A stretch of DNA of 64,000 bases, taken from the NCBI RefSeq assembly GCF_030684185.1, contig NZ_JAUXOY010000016.1, positions 1 through 64,000 on the forward strand, written 5' to 3'. Below, one piece after another: positions 17,679-27,554 of the stretch. Within the stretch, counting starts at the first letter, position 1. Every line of letters begins with the position of its first letter. The notes below the pieces were generated by a model. That model ran no database searches. It was not told the origin of the DNA and was given only the letters and a program-made list of their open reading frames with translations. A program made the position numbers and the translations under genes. Source of the stretch: Methylotenera sp. GTDB taxonomy: Bacteria; Pseudomonadota; Gammaproteobacteria; Burkholderiales; Methylophilaceae.

Positions 17679-17963
17679 ATGGAACACTTACTCGCAAACC
17701 GCTCGATTAGCATTTCCGAACTCAAACGAAGTCCTAGTGCAGCTTTGGCTCTAGCTAACAATGAACCACTCGCTGTACTTAATCATAATAAGCCAGCGGC
17801 TTACTTAGTTACGCCACAGTTCTACCAAAAGTTGCTTGAGCGGTTTGAGGCTAGTGAAATTAGGTTTGCAATTGCTGAAAGTCGTGCCGACTCCCGTCCC
17901 GCTATTGCTGCAGATAAAGTATTTGAAGAGCTTGAAACTAGCATTAGTCAATATTCACGATAA
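17679..17963 (+). CDS. Type II antitoxin, Phd/YefM family
   Basis: The 94-residue protein has the Phd/YefM N-terminal DNA-binding fold: ISISELKRSPSAAL, then EPLAVLNHNKPAAYLVTPQFYQKLLE. The C-terminal 40 residues would neutralise the toxin. The ATG is preceded by AAGG at about 7 nt. The toxin gene starts 7 nt after its stop, the classical antitoxin-first order. These antitoxins usually autorepress their operon with the toxin as co-repressor. Confidence 0.9.
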   Translation: MEHLLANRSISISELKRSPSAALALANNEPLAVLNHNKPAAYLVTPQFYQKLLERFEASEIRFAIAESRADSRPAIAADKVFEELETSISQYSR

Positions 17964-17970
17964 CTCCCTC

Positions 17971-18270
17971 ATGCTAGAACTCCGATTTACGGCATTTGCA
18001 CGTGATGATTTACTGCAAATATTACAATTTATTGCCCTTGACAATCCTAAGCGAGCACAAAGTTTTGTGGCAGAGTTGCGTCAACAGTGCCAATTACTGG
18101 CGCAATTTCCAAATATGGGGGTGGCTAAGCCTGAATATGCTGATAGAATACACATGCTAGCTTATCAACGTTATTTGATTTTCTTTTCCGTTCAAGAAAG
18201 TAAATCTGTGTTGATTGAACGCGTATTACACAGTGCTAGAAACATTAGTGATATTTTATTGATTAAATAA
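17971..18270 (+). CDS. Type II toxin, RelE/ParE family
   Basis: The 99-residue protein starts at ATG 17971; the open frame extends upstream to 17836 but that part overlaps the antitoxin and is not toxin-like. It shows the RelE/ParE pattern: LRFTAFARDDLLQILQFIA, a central FPNMGVAKPEY (the short RP-like segment of ParE), and the C-terminal YLIFF...IERVLHSARNI beta-strand and helix typical of ParE toxins. ParE members poison gyrase and RelE members cut mRNA; sequence resemblance here favours ParE, without certainty. Confidence 0.9.
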   Translation: MLELRFTAFARDDLLQILQFIALDNPKRAQSFVAELRQQCQLLAQFPNMGVAKPEYADRIHMLAYQRYLIFFSVQESKSVLIERVLHSARNISDILLIK

Positions 18271-18446
18271 CTTAGTCTGCAATCCTCATTAGCAAATAAT
18301 AATGGTCCCACCCCTATTATTCTTAAGTAGCGCGACAATTACGCAACGTAACAGTAAAAAGTAAGTTGCTCCAGAAATGACATTTCGACGATAACGTACC
18401 ATCGCAAAATTATATATCACCCATGATATACATTACGCGTATTGAT

Positions 18447-18462
18447 GTAGCAGGTATTTAAT
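18447..18462. repeat. 16-bp direct repeat, right copy
   Basis: Exact copy of GTAGCAGGTATTTAAT from 17433-17448. It lies 176 bp after the toxin stop in a stretch (18271-18526) with no other recognisable content except a TAGGCCG/CGGCCTA stem (18493-18525) that may end the ycgR transcript. Confidence 0.6.
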
Positions 18463-18526
18463 CGGGCAGTTCGATATTCATTAGGCAGTTAATAGGCCGC
18501 CATAAGCTAGCCTACTAACGGCCTAA

Positions 18527-19276
18527 TTACATTTTGCTTGCTACCGCCATCACCTGGCGTTCTAAGTTATAGGTGTAGCGATTGATTAAGCCCTCATTGC
18601 CACGTGAAGGCTCTATATACTGAAGGCCTATGCGATGTTTAATCACGCCGTCTTTCAACGTTACTTTAGTAATATTTCTCACTTGTAAGGTTAGGCTGGT
18701 TTCCCCAACTTCAGGGAAGCTAATTTTGCATTGGTTAAAACTTGCGCCTATCACTAAACGCGAATCTAATGGATCTGCGGAAATCACCCCGATACCGCCA
18801 AGGCTTACATCTACTAAAGTAAGCTCAAGCGTTCTGTCGACTGGATTAGCTTCATCACTAACAGGAATTAAACAAGGTACAGGGTTGACGATGGGGGTTG
18901 CAAGACGAAAAAATTCCCTGCGCTGCAAACGCATTAATGTTTGTGGTAAGGCAATCTTAATCGCCTTGCCATCCTTAAGTGTGGCTAATGAAATGCTTGT
19001 ACTGGTCCATTTGATTCTAATACCGTCATCTTTAGAAAAAACCACTTGATGACTCGCTAACAACCGACTGTTAAAGGCATCATCAAGGCCAATATCCAAA
19101 TAAACCGAATGGTTTTTCACATCCACTGAAATGATATTGGTAAGACAAACATCATGATTAAACGATACCTTTAGCATCTCATGATGTTTAGACAGATCAG
19201 TGAGAATCTGAATAATTTCTTTAAGGTTGCGAACAATAAATTGCTCTTCATCCGGGTTATGTGCAGCGTGTTCCAT
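18527..19276 (-). CDS. ycgR: Flagellar brake protein YcgR (PilZ domain)
   Basis: The protein has an N-terminal YcgR domain (about 1-105) and a C-terminal PilZ domain. The cyclic-di-GMP motif RxxxR is in QRREFFRLATP, and the second motif is DVSLGGIGV. On binding cyclic-di-GMP, YcgR slows the flagellar motor by contacting the rotor/stator. I chose ATG 19276 because AGGAC lies 7 nt upstream and its N-terminus fits YcgR; a TTG at 19315 with AAAGG is an alternative. It follows fliR in the flagellar block, as in several beta-proteobacteria. Confidence 0.9.
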   Translation of the reverse strand: MEHAAHNPDEEQFIVRNLKEIIQILTDLSKHHEMLKVSFNHDVCLTNIISVDVKNHSVYLDIGLDDAFNSRLLASHQVVFSKDDGIRIKWTSTSISLATLKDGKAIKIALPQTLMRLQRREFFRLATPIVNPVPCLIPVSDEANPVDRTLELTLVDVSLGGIGVISADPLDSRLVIGASFNQCKISFPEVGETSLTLQVRNITKVTLKDGVIKHRIGLQYIEPSRGNEGLINRYTYNLERQVMAVASKM

Positions 19277-19375
19277 GAACGTCCTATCAAACTTTAATCT
19301 GTAATAATTTACCAAGACCTTTGTATCAATGCTTCTTTTGTATAAATATTTTATTAAATCTCAAAACGATTAACT

Positions 19376-19420
19376 TTAAAACCACCAACCTTAAAACCAC
19401 CCACCTTAAAACCACCAACG
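19376..19420. repeat. Three tandem 15-bp repeats between fliR and ycgR
   Basis: TTAAAACCACCAACC is repeated three times (19376-19390, 19391-19405, 19406-19420) with single changes in copies two and three. The array begins 4 bp past the fliR stop and lies in the transcript leading to ycgR. Function unknown. Confidence 0.6.
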
Positions 19421-19423
19421 CTA

Positions 19424-20254
19424 TCATTTGCCTGATGCTGCCGATTCTGAAACAGGTAACGTGGAATTAGGTACAGCTGAATTAGGCACAGCTACTTGGG
19501 CCATATTACTAGCGCCTTTCTCGATAAAATTTTCAATCGGCTTCAACATCCCTGGCAACGATAATGCTAAAACAAGAAAACCTATACTTAATGTGATAGG
19601 AAAGCCAATACCAAACATATTGAGCTGTGGCGCTGTTTTAGTCAGTATGCCTAACGCCATATTGGTTATCAACAAGGCCGCCACTGCCGGCAATGCCAAT
19701 AGCAGGCCAACGCTAAATATTGTTTCACCCCACATGGCTATTTTCATAGGGTCGATACCACTTCCGCCCAGTGCAATGGGCATCGTGATAAAACTATTCG
19801 CCACCGCTGTCACTATCAACAAATGACCATCCAGGCTTAAGAAAATAAGCATCGCTAGTATTACCAGAAACTGATTCAAAGCTGTGCTTTGCCCTCGAGT
19901 CTGCGGATCAAAAAAACTGGCAAAGCCAATACCCATCGACATGCCTATCAACTGCCCTGCCAAATCAACCGCTGCAAATACCAGACGCATACTAAAACCT
20001 ATCGCCAGCCCAATAATAAGCTGTTGTACTAAGATGAGCAGGCCTTGAAAGGAAAATATCTCAAATTGAGGTAAGGGTGGCAACGTAGGCACAATGATTA
20101 ACGTGAGCATAATACCCAAGCCCAGCTTGACCCGTTGCGGGATAGATTTATGACTGAATATGGGTGCCGCAGCAATCACACCGAGGATTCTGGTCAAAGG
20201 CCAAAGCAGGCTGATAATCCAGGTTTGCAGAAGATCGCTGCTGATTGATACCAT
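19424..20254 (-). CDS. fliR: Flagellar export apparatus protein FliR
   Basis: The 276-residue inner-membrane protein has about six hydrophobic helices and the FliR pattern, with ILGVIAAAPIFSHKSIPQRVKLGLG at the start split by helix ends, GMSMGIGFASFFDPQT in the middle and LNMFGIGFPITL later. FliR joins FliP and FliQ to form the export-gate channel of the flagellar type III system. The C-terminal 25 residues contain a small AVPNS/PNST repeat and are probably a dispensable tail. Last gene of the fliOPQR group. Confidence 0.95.
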   Translation of the reverse strand: MVSISSDLLQTWIISLLWPLTRILGVIAAAPIFSHKSIPQRVKLGLGIMLTLIIVPTLPPLPQFEIFSFQGLLILVQQLIIGLAIGFSMRLVFAAVDLAGQLIGMSMGIGFASFFDPQTRGQSTALNQFLVILAMLIFLSLDGHLLIVTAVANSFITMPIALGGSGIDPMKIAMWGETIFSVGLLLALPAVAALLITNMALGILTKTAPQLNMFGIGFPITLSIGFLVLALSLPGMLKPIENFIEKGASNMAQVAVPNSAVPNSTLPVSESAASGK

Positions 20255-20292
20255 TTTTAAACCTTTGCAATCTGCTCAACAAGTCTAAACGT

Positions 20293-20562
20293 TTAATTAG
20301 CCATCGCAGGGATATTGGTAAAAACCAAGTGCATATAATCCACCATAGTGGTCAGCATCCATTGCCCGGCAAACATCAGTGTTCCAAACACACCGACCAA
20401 CTTCGGAATAAATGACAATGTAGCTTCGTTAATCTGCGTGGCTGCCTGAAAAATACTCACTAACAATCCAATAGTGAGTACCACTAACAAAATAGGTGCG
20501 GCGACGAGCAAAGTGATTTCCATCGCATCTCTACCTAATGTCATCACGCTTTCTGGGGTCAT
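20293..20562 (-). CDS. fliQ: Flagellar export apparatus protein FliQ
   Basis: The 89-residue protein has two transmembrane helices and the FliQ opening MTPESVMTLGRDAMEITLLVAAPIL (first 25 residues, family-typical), then GLLVSIFQAATQINEATLSFIPK. Length is exactly that of E. coli FliQ (89). It lies between fliP and fliR with short gaps, as usual for the export gate operon. Confidence 0.96.
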   Translation of the reverse strand: MTPESVMTLGRDAMEITLLVAAPILLVVLTIGLLVSIFQAATQINEATLSFIPKLVGVFGTLMFAGQWMLTTMVDYMHLVFTNIPAMAN

Positions 20563-20606
20563 TTTATAATTCCTTAAAAATTACTATTCGAGATTAAAGC
20601 GGATCG

Positions 20607-21401
20607 CTAATAGAAACTCTGAACTAATGAACCTAATAATAACTGCCAGCCATCAACCAGTACAAACAACATCAACTTAAACGGTAGCGCTACGATTGCC
20701 GGCGATACCATCATCATGCCCATTGCCATCAACACACTGGCGACCACCATATCTATGATTAAAAACGGGATAAATATAGCAAAACCAATTTGAAACGCGG
20801 TTTTCAATTCACTGGTAATAAAGGCTGGCACTAATACAAGTAAAGGTACTTGTTCTGGCGTTTCAATTTTTTCAATTTGCGCCATTTTTACAAATAATGC
20901 CAAATCACCTTCACGCGTTTGCTTCAACATAAATGCCTTAAGCGGTGCAGAGCCTTTATCCAGCGCTTCTTGCATGGTAATTTTGTTTTCTGAAAGAGGT
21001 TGATAGGCATCGACATAAATCTTGTCTATCACCGGGCTCATCACAAAAAATGTCAGAAACAATGCCAAACCAATCATCACTTGGTTTGGCGGCGCAGATT
21101 GCGTGCCAAGCGCCTGACGCAATAAAGAAAGTACAATGATGATGCGAGTGAAACCTGTCATCATCAGCAAGGCTGCTGGCAAGAAGGTCAAAGACGTTAG
21201 TAAAATCAGCGTTTGCAGGCTCAAGGTATAATTTTGGCCGCCGCTAGCAGTTGGCAGTGCGTTGACCAGAGGCAAGCCGTTCTCGGCCAATGCCGTTGTC
21301 GGTAATATCAGCAAGCCTGCCACGAGCATGACTGCTAATGAAATCCATGTTTTTAGTGAATATTTAGTCATAAAAAACTTTAATTTATTTGTTTGCATCA
21401 T
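20607..21401 (-). CDS. fliP: Flagellar export apparatus protein FliP
   Basis: The 264-residue protein begins with a cleavable signal sequence (hydrophobic segment about 18-38 ending TTALA), a FliP peculiarity. Core motifs are [31 protein letters not shown] (in the second helix region), [10 protein letters not shown], and [29 protein letters not shown]. It overlaps the end of fliO by 17 bp; ATG 21371 is an alternative start. FliP forms the pore ring of the export gate. Confidence 0.96.
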   Translation of the reverse strand: MMQTNKLKFFMTKYSLKTWISLAVMLVAGLLILPTTALAENGLPLVNALPTASGGQNYTLSLQTLILLTSLTFLPAALLMMTGFTRIIIVLSLLRQALGTQSAPPNQVMIGLALFLTFFVMSPVIDKIYVDAYQPLSENKITMQEALDKGSAPLKAFMLKQTREGDLALFVKMAQIEKIETPEQVPLLVLVPAFITSELKTAFQIGFAIFIPFLIIDMVVASVLMAMGMMMVSPAIVALPFKLMLFVLVDGWQLLLGSLVQSFY

Positions 21402-21855
21402 TTTTTTCTAAAATTTTACCTGTTGATTTTTTTAGCCAATGGGCAAATGTGTTAGTAAAGTCACCTGAGCCAATACTGTTGGCGCCAATATTGCTGGCAG
21501 GCATGCTTTCAGCAAGACTCGCAGCACCCATCTCTAAATTCGCAATGCGGCTAACTTGCCCGGATGCCACACCAACGACTATCCAACGGCCTGCCACCTC
21601 TAATACCACCACGCGTTCGCGTGAACCTACACTTACGCCACCCACAATACGCACTACGGATTGCTTATTGCCTACGCCTGGCATCATGCGCTTTAGCACC
21701 CAGGTAATGACGGCCATTACGCCCAACACTACCGCCAGACCAAGCGCCATTTTCAGCACACCGCCGGTTGGCGATACCGCAACTGTATCTGCCGCCCTAG
21801 CAAAACCAGGTAAGGAAAAAAAACTCAAAGCCAGCAAATTTGGTAAGATTTTCAT
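21385..21855 (-). CDS. fliO: Flagellar biosynthesis protein FliO
   Basis: The 156-residue protein has an N-terminal signal-like segment (ending GFARA), one transmembrane helix at about 30-52, and a cytoplasmic domain containing [19 protein letters not shown] and [11 protein letters not shown], typical of FliO. FliO is a chaperone-like factor that helps FliP assemble. Its start follows fliN by 47 nt, and its end overlaps fliP. Confidence 0.92.
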   Translation of the reverse strand: MKILPNLLALSFFSLPGFARAADTVAVSPTGGVLKMALGLAVVLGVMAVITWVLKRMMPGVGNKQSVVRIVGGVSVGSRERVVVLEVAGRWIVVGVASGQVSRIANLEMGAASLAESMPASNIGANSIGSGDFTNTFAHWLKKSTGKILEKNDANK

Positions 21856-21902
21856 TGGTGATTTTTCTATGTTTTTTCTATCTGAATTTAAGTCAAATTA
21901 AG

Positions 21903-22337
21903 TTAGCGGTTAATTTTTCGGATACGCTCAGCTGGTGTAATGATGTCGGTTAAACGGATACCAAACTTATCATTCACTACCACCACTTCGCCTTGTGCAA
22001 TCAAACAACCGTTCACCAGCACGTCCATCGGTTCACCTGCCATGCCGTCCAGCTCAACCACCGAGCCTTGCGCCAGCTGTAATAGATTTTTGATGGCAAT
22101 TTTGGTACGACCCAATTCAACCGTAAGCTGCACCGGAATATCCAATATGAAATCAATATCATTTTGGGTGTCTTGCAGTTTATTCTTAGCGGTAAACTCG
22201 GTAAAAACCTGAGTCTGTTCGGCGCTACTATTTTGTAAAACCGAGGATTCTGCAGACGTCTGCTCCGCCATTGCCGCACCCCAATCGTCCTCCGCTACCG
22301 CGTCATCGACTACATCATCTATAGCATCAGTCGCCAT
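21903..22337 (-). CDS. fliN: Flagellar motor switch protein FliN
   Basis: The 144-residue protein has an acidic N-terminal half and a C-terminal SpoA/FliN domain (about 62-142): DIPVQLTVELGRTKIAIKNLLQL, GSVVELD, PMDVLVNG and GEVVVVNDKFGIRLTDI. FliN forms the lower C-ring with FliM and binds FliH. It overlaps the end of fliM by 11 bp, suggesting translational coupling. Confidence 0.96.
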   Translation of the reverse strand: MATDAIDDVVDDAVAEDDWGAAMAEQTSAESSVLQNSSAEQTQVFTEFTAKNKLQDTQNDIDFILDIPVQLTVELGRTKIAIKNLLQLAQGSVVELDGMAGEPMDVLVNGCLIAQGEVVVVNDKFGIRLTDIITPAERIRKINR

Positions 22338-23331
22338 AAGGTTCTCCTTTAATATATTCAGTTGAGTTGGATCTTAAAAGCTTTTCAACACGCAACGCGT
22401 ATTGGCCATTAAACATTCCGTATTTACAAAGCATGACTGGCACACCATCCACTTGCGCTTCAATCGACTCATCAATATTAAGCGGAATAACATCACCGAC
22501 TTTCATATTAAGCACGTCGCCTATCTGCATATTTGTTTTGGCTAGGTCAGCCACAATTTCGACTTCCGCAGCTTGCACTTGCTGCGTCATCAGTTTTACC
22601 CAGCGTTTATCAGCGCCTAATACTTCACCTTGCAGTGACGAGCTCAGCATGTCACGTATCGGCTCTATCATGGAGTAAGGAAAACAGAAGTGTATTTCTC
22701 CGCTGGCGGGACCAAGCTCAACATTAAACGTAACGGCTACCACCACTTCATTGGGCGTTGCAATATTGGCAAACTGGGTATTCATTTCAGAACGTACATA
22801 TTCAAACTGCACCGGGTAGACGGGCTCCCATGATTTTGAGTAAGTTTCAAACACGATATTAAGAATGCGCTGAATAATGCGTTGTTCAGTTTGGGTAAAG
22901 TCACGACCTTCAACACGCGTGTGAAAACGGCCATCGCCACCAAACATATTATCGACAACCAAGAACACCAATGTCGGGTCAAACACCATCAGTGCTGTGC
23001 CGCGCAACGGCTTCATCTGTACTAAGTTAAGGTTGGTTGGTACGACCAGATTACGAACAAAATCGCTGTATTTGGTAATACGCACAGGGCCAACGGAAAC
23101 TTCAACCGTACGACGTAAAAAGTTGAATAACTCTATCCGAACCAGTCGTGCAAATCGCTCGTTGATAATCTCAAGCGTAGGCATACGCCCGCGTACGATA
23201 CGCTCTTGCGTAGCCAGATTGTAATCACGCACATCACCAGCATCACTAGCTGGTGCAGCGTCATCCGGATCACCGTCTACGCCTTTTAATAAGGCATCAA
23301 CTTCGTCTTGAGATAAAAATTTATCTGCCAT
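22327..23331 (-). CDS. fliM: Flagellar motor switch protein FliM
   Basis: The 334-residue protein starts with the CheY-binding peptide (LSQDEVDALLKG, residues 5-16), then the middle CheC-like domain (LEIINERFAR...LRGTALMVFDP...MFGGDG) and the C-terminal SpoA domain (MKVGDVIPLN). Length equals E. coli FliM (334). FliM is the clockwise/counter-clockwise switch component of the C-ring. It follows fliL after 18 nt. Confidence 0.97.
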   Translation of the reverse strand: MADKFLSQDEVDALLKGVDGDPDDAAPASDAGDVRDYNLATQERIVRGRMPTLEIINERFARLVRIELFNFLRRTVEVSVGPVRITKYSDFVRNLVVPTNLNLVQMKPLRGTALMVFDPTLVFLVVDNMFGGDGRFHTRVEGRDFTQTEQRIIQRILNIVFETYSKSWEPVYPVQFEYVRSEMNTQFANIATPNEVVVAVTFNVELGPASGEIHFCFPYSMIEPIRDMLSSSLQGEVLGADKRWVKLMTQQVQAAEVEIVADLAKTNMQIGDVLNMKVGDVIPLNIDESIEAQVDGVPVMLCKYGMFNGQYALRVEKLLRSNSTEYIKGEPYGD

Positions 23332-23349
23332 GATTAATTTCTGCGTTAA

Positions 23350-23838
23350 TTACTGAATCACGAAAGAAGTAAAAAACACGCCTGAAACTTCTTGCGGCTT
23401 AGCGTCCTTGGAAAAGGGTTTTTTAACTTCGGCGACAATCTCATCGCTTAGTTGCTGCTTGCCTTCAGAAGTTGAAATCTCAGAGGCCATTTTGCTGGTT
23501 AACAGCATCAATAAACGATTTCGCACGGCTGGCATTTGGGTTTTTAATAGTTCTGCTTGTTCCGGGCTAGCCACTTGCAGTGAAATTTCCAACTGCAAAA
23601 ACTTCTCTTCCGGATCGGGCTGAAGGTTCACCGTAAATGTATCTAATGCAATAAAAACTGGCGCTTTTGCTGGCTCTTCATGCTTGACTTCTTTTTTATG
23701 GCCATCTTTTGGCTGCATTAAAAACCAGCCCGCCCCACCGCCGCCAGCCAAAAGTACCACTGCGGCAATAATGATGATAAGTTTCTTTTTAGATGCCGGT
23801 GCCGCTTCAGCGCCATCAGGCTTTGGATCTGCTGCCAT
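23350..23838 (-). CDS. fliL: Flagellar basal body protein FliL
   Basis: The 162-residue protein has a short basic cytoplasmic start, one transmembrane helix (about 18-40, KKLIIIIAAVVLLAGGGGAG region), a Lys/Glu-rich linker and a periplasmic FliL domain with FTVNLQPDPEEKFLQLEISLQV split by strand ends. FliL surrounds the stator and strengthens torque. AAAGG lies before the ATG. The 191-bp gap to fliK has no further gene that I can see. Confidence 0.94.
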   Translation of the reverse strand: MAADPKPDGAEAAPASKKKLIIIIAAVVLLAGGGGAGWFLMQPKDGHKKEVKHEEPAKAPVFIALDTFTVNLQPDPEEKFLQLEISLQVASPEQAELLKTQMPAVRNRLLMLLTSKMASEISTSEGKQQLSDEIVAEVKKPFSKDAKPQEVSGVFFTSFVIQ

Positions 23839-24029
23839 GTTATTGCCTTTCCATATTAAAACTCTAGCCCTGTACTACCGACTTGGCAGCCATTGGCGTG
23901 ATTGATGGTTACATTATGGAAAAAAATGACTGAATAACATGCTTAGATAAGAGGGGGAAAAAGGCGTTAAATTGAAGTTATCCAATACAACACACTACGT
24001 TACTGCGTCAATATGAATAAATACTTACA

Positions 24030-25463
24030 TTACGCAAAAGTATCGACTAAGCCATTAGCTACCCGCACTATAGTACGGGAACTATTAGTGTTCTCAAGTT
24101 GTGATGCAGAGGCGTTGTTGTTATTTAACTGCGAACCCATGCCATTTTTTTGCGAAGCCTGTTGAAACTGTTGCTGCATCTGACCGCCCGAGCTTACGTT
24201 GGCTTGACCAAGTTGAATGCCTGACTCATTTAATTTGCCGCGCAAATTATCCATGCCATCTTGCAGCGCTTGTCTTACCTCAGCGTTATCAGATATAAAA
24301 GTCGTATCTGCTTTGTCATTGTGTACATGAATGACCACTTTCAGCGGACCCAACTCTGGGGGGTTCAAGCTGAGCGTTGCGGACTGCTCACTAGCACCTA
24401 ACATCCACACTACTTTTTGGCTAATCGCCTGATCCCAGCCTGTTTTGCCTGGGTAAGCATTAATCACATTACTGCTGCCTGCCTGCTGAACAGCCTCGGC
24501 GGCTTTTATTTGCACCGCAGGCTGATTACTTGCTGGCGTAATCATGTCTTTAACTGCAATATCTTTGATTGTAATATCTTTGATTGCAATATCTTTACTA
24601 GCGCCCTCTTTAGCAGCATTTAAAGCAAGCTTGCTATTTGCAGATTCGTCAGCATCCATAGGATTAATCGCACGTAGTAATTTTCCCTCAGCCGTTTCTT
24701 TTAAATCATGCGCGTCAGTATCTGCAATGTTGTTGTTTTTACCTTGCGACAGTGCGTTGTTTAATGCCACATTGCTGATTTGCGCACCCAAAGTTTGCTG
24801 CTTTTGTGTTGCACCGTCTGCGGTTAAAGCCAGCCCTGTATTTGTGATAGCTGTTGAAGAGATAGCCTGTTTATTTTCTAGCAATGCAGGCGGCAATATG
24901 GCAAGTATTGATGCCGTAGCTGTTAAATTGGTATCTGCCGCATGAGTAGCAGCCTCTTCAGGGTTGGCATCATCCCCTTTAACAGCCAGCGATAACTTAG
25001 CATCCAGTGTGGATTTAATACTGTCAGTCAGCTCTTTAGAAGCAAGCTTTAATGCCTCTGGATTTTCAGCCTCTGTAATGGCTTTTGTGTGATTTTTCGC
25101 ATTAATTACATGCTGCAAATGACTTTCTTTTTGACTATTCTTATTTGCAGTTTCTACAGTCTCAGCATTATCTGGCTTTGCGGAAGATTCTTTTGTCGTC
25201 GGTATTTTTGCCTGGTTTTGTTGTGCCTGGTTTTGCTTATCTTGAATTTGTTTATTTTGAATATGTTTATTTTGCAGTTGTTTCTCTTGAACTTGCTTAT
25301 TTTGTAAGTGTGTATCCTGAACCTGCTTGTTCAGCATCATCTTAAATGATCTATTCGCCTCAGCCGAAGCTGAATTCTCAGGGCTAACATTACTTTTATT
25401 CACAGCCATTGTTGGTTTTTTCAATGCTGCTGTTTCTGTCATTTGCAATGATAAATTTTTCAT
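24030..25463 (-). CDS. fliK: Flagellar hook-length control protein FliK
   Basis: About 477 residues starting from ATG 25463, which has GAGG upstream; a TTG at 25478 is less likely. The C-terminal Flg_hook domain (about 350-425) has the signature LNPPELGPLKVVI. The N-terminal two thirds are low-complexity, as expected for a molecular ruler, and hold two short repeat tracts: a Gln/Lys pentad array (QxKQ type, bases about 25230-25330) and a KDIxI array (about 24545-24600). The protein is secreted and stops hook growth by acting on FlhB. It lies between fliJ and fliL. Confidence 0.9.
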   Translation of the reverse strand: MKNLSLQMTETAALKKPTMAVNKSNVSPENSASAEANRSFKMMLNKQVQDTHLQNKQVQEKQLQNKHIQNKQIQDKQNQAQQNQAKIPTTKESSAKPDNAETVETANKNSQKESHLQHVINAKNHTKAITEAENPEALKLASKELTDSIKSTLDAKLSLAVKGDDANPEEAATHAADTNLTATASILAILPPALLENKQAISSTAITNTGLALTADGATQKQQTLGAQISNVALNNALSQGKNNNIADTDAHDLKETAEGKLLRAINPMDADESANSKLALNAAKEGASKDIAIKDITIKDIAVKDMITPASNQPAVQIKAAEAVQQAGSSNVINAYPGKTGWDQAISQKVVWMLGASEQSATLSLNPPELGPLKVVIHVHNDKADTTFISDNAEVRQALQDGMDNLRGKLNESGIQLGQANVSSGGQMQQQFQQASQKNGMGSQLNNNNASASQLENTNSSRTIVRVANGLVDTFA

Positions 25464-25519
25464 GTTGCTCAACCTCAATAATTAAAACTAACCTTTGGTA
25501 AAACTATTTTTAAAATTAT

Positions 25520-25969
25520 TTACGAATGCCTGGTTCTGGTGATGCGCATGGCAAATTCATCCATCATTTTCTGGTCTTTCTTTTGCTCCACTTTAAGCAC
25601 GCGTTTATCAGACCGATCAGACAGCACCTCGTAAGAAAGCTTTTTACGCTGGCTTTCTTGCCACAATTGCTTTTGCACCTTGACTTGCTGGTTCGCCAGC
25701 TCGACTACTTCTTGTTGTCCCGCAATTGCCTGGTCTAGTTTCCCAAAAAAATTCTGGAAATTCTGATACGCTTCTGCCCCCATCCCGGCTTCTAAAATCT
25801 TGTTGAGATTTCTCACGTAGTCCAGCCGATATTCATTGAGCATGTCTTGTTTAGCCTGCGCTTCTGTTGCCACTTTCATGGCTTTTGCCAAGGCTTCTGC
25901 GGCCTCGTCCACTTCTTTAGAGGCGATGCCCTGTAACATATTGAGTACATTGCTTGATTGCGCTGCCAT
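25520..25969 (-). CDS. fliJ: Flagellar export chaperone FliJ
   Basis: The 149-residue protein is almost entirely helical coiled coil, rich in Lys, Gln and Glu, with the family's size and position directly after fliI. Segments such as EYRLDYVRNLNKILEAGM and NFFGKLDQAI match the FliJ pattern. FliJ is the stalk-like partner of the FliI ATPase and escorts export chaperones. Confidence 0.9.
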   Translation of the reverse strand: MAAQSSNVLNMLQGIASKEVDEAAEALAKAMKVATEAQAKQDMLNEYRLDYVRNLNKILEAGMGAEAYQNFQNFFGKLDQAIAGQQEVVELANQQVKVQKQLWQESQRKKLSYEVLSDRSDKRVLKVEQKKDQKMMDEFAMRITRTRHS

Positions 25970-26015
25970 AGTTTCTCTATCTAGTTTTTAACCATTATTT
26001 AATTTCAACCATCAT

Positions 26016-27554
26016 TTAATTAATAGCCAGGCCATCCAGCACGTGTGCTAGATGATTAATGCTTTCTTCAACCCCTGAACGCTCAGAAATTCCTTGCTGT
26101 AAAAATGCGTCAATACTGTCATGTCTTGCAATGGCTTGATCAAGCACTGCATCACTCCCTGCTTCATAAGCACCGACATTGATTAAGTCCACACTGCGCA
26201 TATAACGTGAGTTAAGTTGTTTTAACTTACGCGCGAGTTTTTGGTGTTCCGGGCTGGTGATGTTATGCATGGCACGGCTAATCGACTGCTCTACATCAAT
26301 GGCTGGATAATGGCCACTCTCAGCCAAGCTACGGCTTAATACAATATGCCCATCCAAAATCGCACGGGCCGCATCAGCAATTGGGTCTTGCTGATCATCG
26401 CCTTCAGTCAGCACGGTGTAGAACGCAGTAATTGAACCTTCGCCGCGCTTACCGTTCCCTGTACGTTCAACCAGTGCGGGTAGTTTTGCAAATACTGATG
26501 GCGGGTAGCCTTTAGTCGCTGGTGGTTCGCCGATTGCTAATGCAATTTCACGCTGTGCCATGGCGTAACGGGTTAATGAATCCATAATTAACAATACATT
26601 TTTGCCCTGATCACGAAAATTTTCAGCAATCGTTGTTGCATAATTGGCGCCTTGTAAGCGCATCAAAGCCGGCGCATCTGCTGGCGCTGCTACTACTACT
26701 GAACGTGCTAAACCTACCGGGCCTAATATCTGCTCAATAAATTCCTGTACCTCACGGCCGCGTTCACCAATCAGGCCAACCACAATTACATCAGCGGTGG
26801 TATAGCGCGCCATCATGCCTAACAGCACGCTTTTACCAACACCTGAACCGGCAAACAACCCCATACGCTGACCACGGCCAACAGTAAGCATGCTGTTAAT
26901 TGCACGGACACCTACGTCTAAAATCTCCTCGATTGGTGCACGCATTAAAGGGTTCATCGGACGTGTATTCAGCGGTGAACTTTGTGTAGCTTCAATCTTG
27001 CCAAGATCATCCAGGGGATTGCCAGCGCCATCCACTACGCGACCAAGTAATTCATTACCTACAGGCAAATGCCGCGCACGATCTGTCACTCTTCTGCGTG
27101 GTGGATGGCCGTGATGTGGCTTAGGTAAAGCCTCAGCAACTTCTAACGCAAATACTTTTGCGCCTGGCATCACGCCATCTACACTACTTTGCGGCATTAA
27201 TAACATACGTTCGCCATCAAAACCCACCACTTCAGCTTCTACGCGGCGACCTTCGGCTAACGGCACATAGCATGCGCTGCCTATGGGCAATTTAATACCA
27301 GCGGCCTCCATCACTAAACCAGTTAACTTGGTAATACGGCCTGCTATTTCCAATGGTTCAACGATACGCAGAATCTCTTTGCAATCACGAATATGGTCAT
27401 GCCAACGCTGACGATGTATGTTTTGCATATCTACTTTTTGCGGAATCTCTTCTAACGGCACTTGACGTAATTGCTCTATATTTAACGCATCTAAGCCAAG
27501 CTGAACTGTGCTTTCTTGTTGCACTTCCTGATGATTCAATCTTGGTGAACTCAT
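26016..27554 (-). CDS. fliI: Flagellum-specific ATPase FliI
   Basis: The 512-residue protein is related to F1-beta ATPases. It has Walker [16 protein letters not shown] (about 220-235), [15 protein letters not shown], Walker [13 protein letters not shown] and the C-terminal VGAYEAGSD. An N-terminal extension of about 60 residues precedes the beta-barrel region. FliI energises export with FliH and FliJ. It overlaps fliH by 4 bp (ATGA), indicating coupling. Confidence 0.97.
   Translation of the reverse strand: MSSPRLNHQEVQQESTVQLGLDALNIEQLRQVPLEEIPQKVDMQNIHRQRWHDHIRDCKEILRIVEPLEIAGRITKLTGLVMEAAGIKLPIGSACYVPLAEGRRVEAEVVGFDGERMLLMPQSSVDGVMPGAKVFALEVAEALPKPHHGHPPRRRVTDRARHLPVGNELLGRVVDGAGNPLDDLGKIEATQSSPLNTRPMNPLMRAPIEEILDVGVRAINSMLTVGRGQRMGLFAGSGVGKSVLLGMMARYTTADVIVVGLIGERGREVQEFIEQILGPVGLARSVVVAAPADAPALMRLQGANYATTIAENFRDQGKNVLLIMDSLTRYAMAQREIALAIGEPPATKGYPPSVFAKLPALVERTGNGKRGEGSITAFYTVLTEGDDQQDPIADAARAILDGHIVLSRSLAESGHYPAIDVEQSISRAMHNITSPEHQKLARKLKQLNSRYMRSVDLINVGAYEAGSDAVLDQAIARHDSIDAFLQQGISERSGVEESINHLAHVLDGLAIN

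Noticed and set aside
17836-17970. Upstream extension of the toxin frame
   Set aside because: It lies over the antitoxin gene in another frame and does not look toxin-like; ATG 17971 is 7 nt after the antitoxin stop.
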